From Anaeromyxobacter diazotrophicus (GTDB lineage Bacteria > Myxococcota > Myxococcia > Myxococcales > Anaeromyxobacteraceae), in NCBI RefSeq assembly GCF_013340205.1, contig NZ_BJTG01000001.1:186001-250000 (forward strand): DNA of 64,000 bases. Reading direction: 5' to 3'. This document shows, in pieces, positions 63,729 through 64,000 of the stretch. Below the pieces are notes generated by a model. The model was not told where the DNA came from. It saw only the letters and a list, made by a program, of their open reading frames with translations, and ran no database searches. The first letter of the stretch is position 1. Every line of letters begins with the position of its first letter. Made by a program: the position numbers and the translations under genes.

Positions 63729-64000
63729 CGTTCCTCCGGGGACTGCTCGCCGCCCGCTCGCACCTCGCCGTCCTCGCCGGCATCGTCGCCGCGCTCGTCA
63801 CGATCCGGCTCGCGACACGCGTCGTCCGCCTCGGCACCCCGGCGCACTACCCGTCGGCCGCGGCCTGGGAGCGACAGTTTCCGCTCCGCCCGCCGCGGCC
63901 GCCGACGAGCGCCGAGCTCGCGCAGGCGCGCGAGGCGTGGAGCTACTTCACGCACAACACCGACGCGCGCACGGGGCTCACCTCGACGGTCGAAGGGTAC
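63725..64000 (+). CDS. DUF3131-type (glycoside hydrolase-like) protein, N-terminal fragment
   Basis: The first 92 codons of a gene cut by the right edge. It has one N-terminal hydrophobic segment (LAVLAGIVAALVTI) and then AQAREAWSYFTHNTDARTGL and STVEGY, the opening of a DUF3131 domain, an (alpha/alpha)6-type fold related to glucoamylase-like enzymes. Being coupled to a cellulose-synthase-like gene, it probably trims or processes the polymer in the periplasm. ATGA overlap supports the start. Confidence 0.78.
   Translation, partial: MTFLRGLLAARSHLAVLAGIVAALVTIRLATRVVRLGTPAHYPSAAAWERQFPLRPPRPPTSAELAQAREAWSYFTHNTDARTGLTSTVEGY

Noticed and set aside
1-64000. tRNA, rRNA, CRISPR arrays, insertion sequences or phage genes
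   Set aside because: None was recognised: no transposase- or integrase-like proteins, no regularly spaced repeats and no cloverleaf-like intergenic sequence were noticed. A covariance-model scan was not possible here.

Overview
The window is GC-rich throughout (roughly 70 % or more in most genes) and densely packed, with ATGA/GTGA start-stop overlaps in many operons. Its content points to a Myxococcota relative, most plausibly Anaeromyxobacter: a Ser/Thr kinase with TolB-like and TPR domains, NtrC-type regulators, cysteine-rich lipoproteins and Wzx/Wzy exopolysaccharide genes. The genus is inferred from gene content and not proven. No rRNA, tRNA, IS element or CRISPR array was recognised.

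Region 1 (1-23 kb) is a Wzx/Wzy-type surface polysaccharide locus. Reading leftwards from 12.8 kb it encodes flippase, asparagine-synthase-like enzyme, glycosyltransferase, polymerase, SDR epimerase, UDP-sugar dehydrogenase, polyprenyl-phosphate sugar-phosphate transferase, PglD/NeuD-type acetyltransferase, a WbpM-type 4,6-dehydratase, and the first 46 codons of a phosphohexomutase. A secreted beta-propeller gene stands alone on the plus strand at 13.1-15.0 kb. A second leftward operon starting at 23.0 kb encodes Wza, Wzz, a 1436-residue Ig-repeat/transglutaminase-like surface protein and a family-2 glycosyltransferase. Much of this region looks less GC-rich than the rest.

Region 2 (23.4-28 kb) holds lipid-carrier and envelope genes: a PAP2 phosphatase with a DgkA-type kinase, dTDP-sugar genes rfbA-rfbC, and a Wzi-like barrel protein.

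Region 3 (28-38.5 kb) is a complete urea-use module. The urease operon ureD-ureAB(fused)-ureC-ureF-ureG lacks ureE. The urea ABC transporter operon urtABCDE diverges from it and has a sigma-54-like promoter. A long-form isocitrate lyase, a membrane cytochrome c, a beta-carbonic anhydrase, a Cys-rich lipoprotein, an MFS exporter and a universal stress protein follow.

Region 4 (45-51.8 kb) contains two gene relics, a DUF2252 fragment and an agmatinase C-terminus, on either side of a CHAD-CYTH gene. After them come the Ser/Thr kinase, a lone receiver and an NtrC-type regulator.

Region 5 (51.8-59.6 kb) is a kdp potassium-uptake operon read leftwards: a 26-aa membrane peptide, kdpF, kdpA, kdpB, kdpC, a KdpD-N-terminal sensor protein and a separate histidine kinase. 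The kdp promoter matches sigma-54 and has repeated sites 40-110 bp upstream, which fits control by the NtrC-type regulator encoded convergently instead of the usual KdpE. The window ends with a small membrane protein, an FAD oxidoreductase, and a STAS / cellulose-synthase-like glycosyltransferase / DUF3131 operon cut by the right edge.
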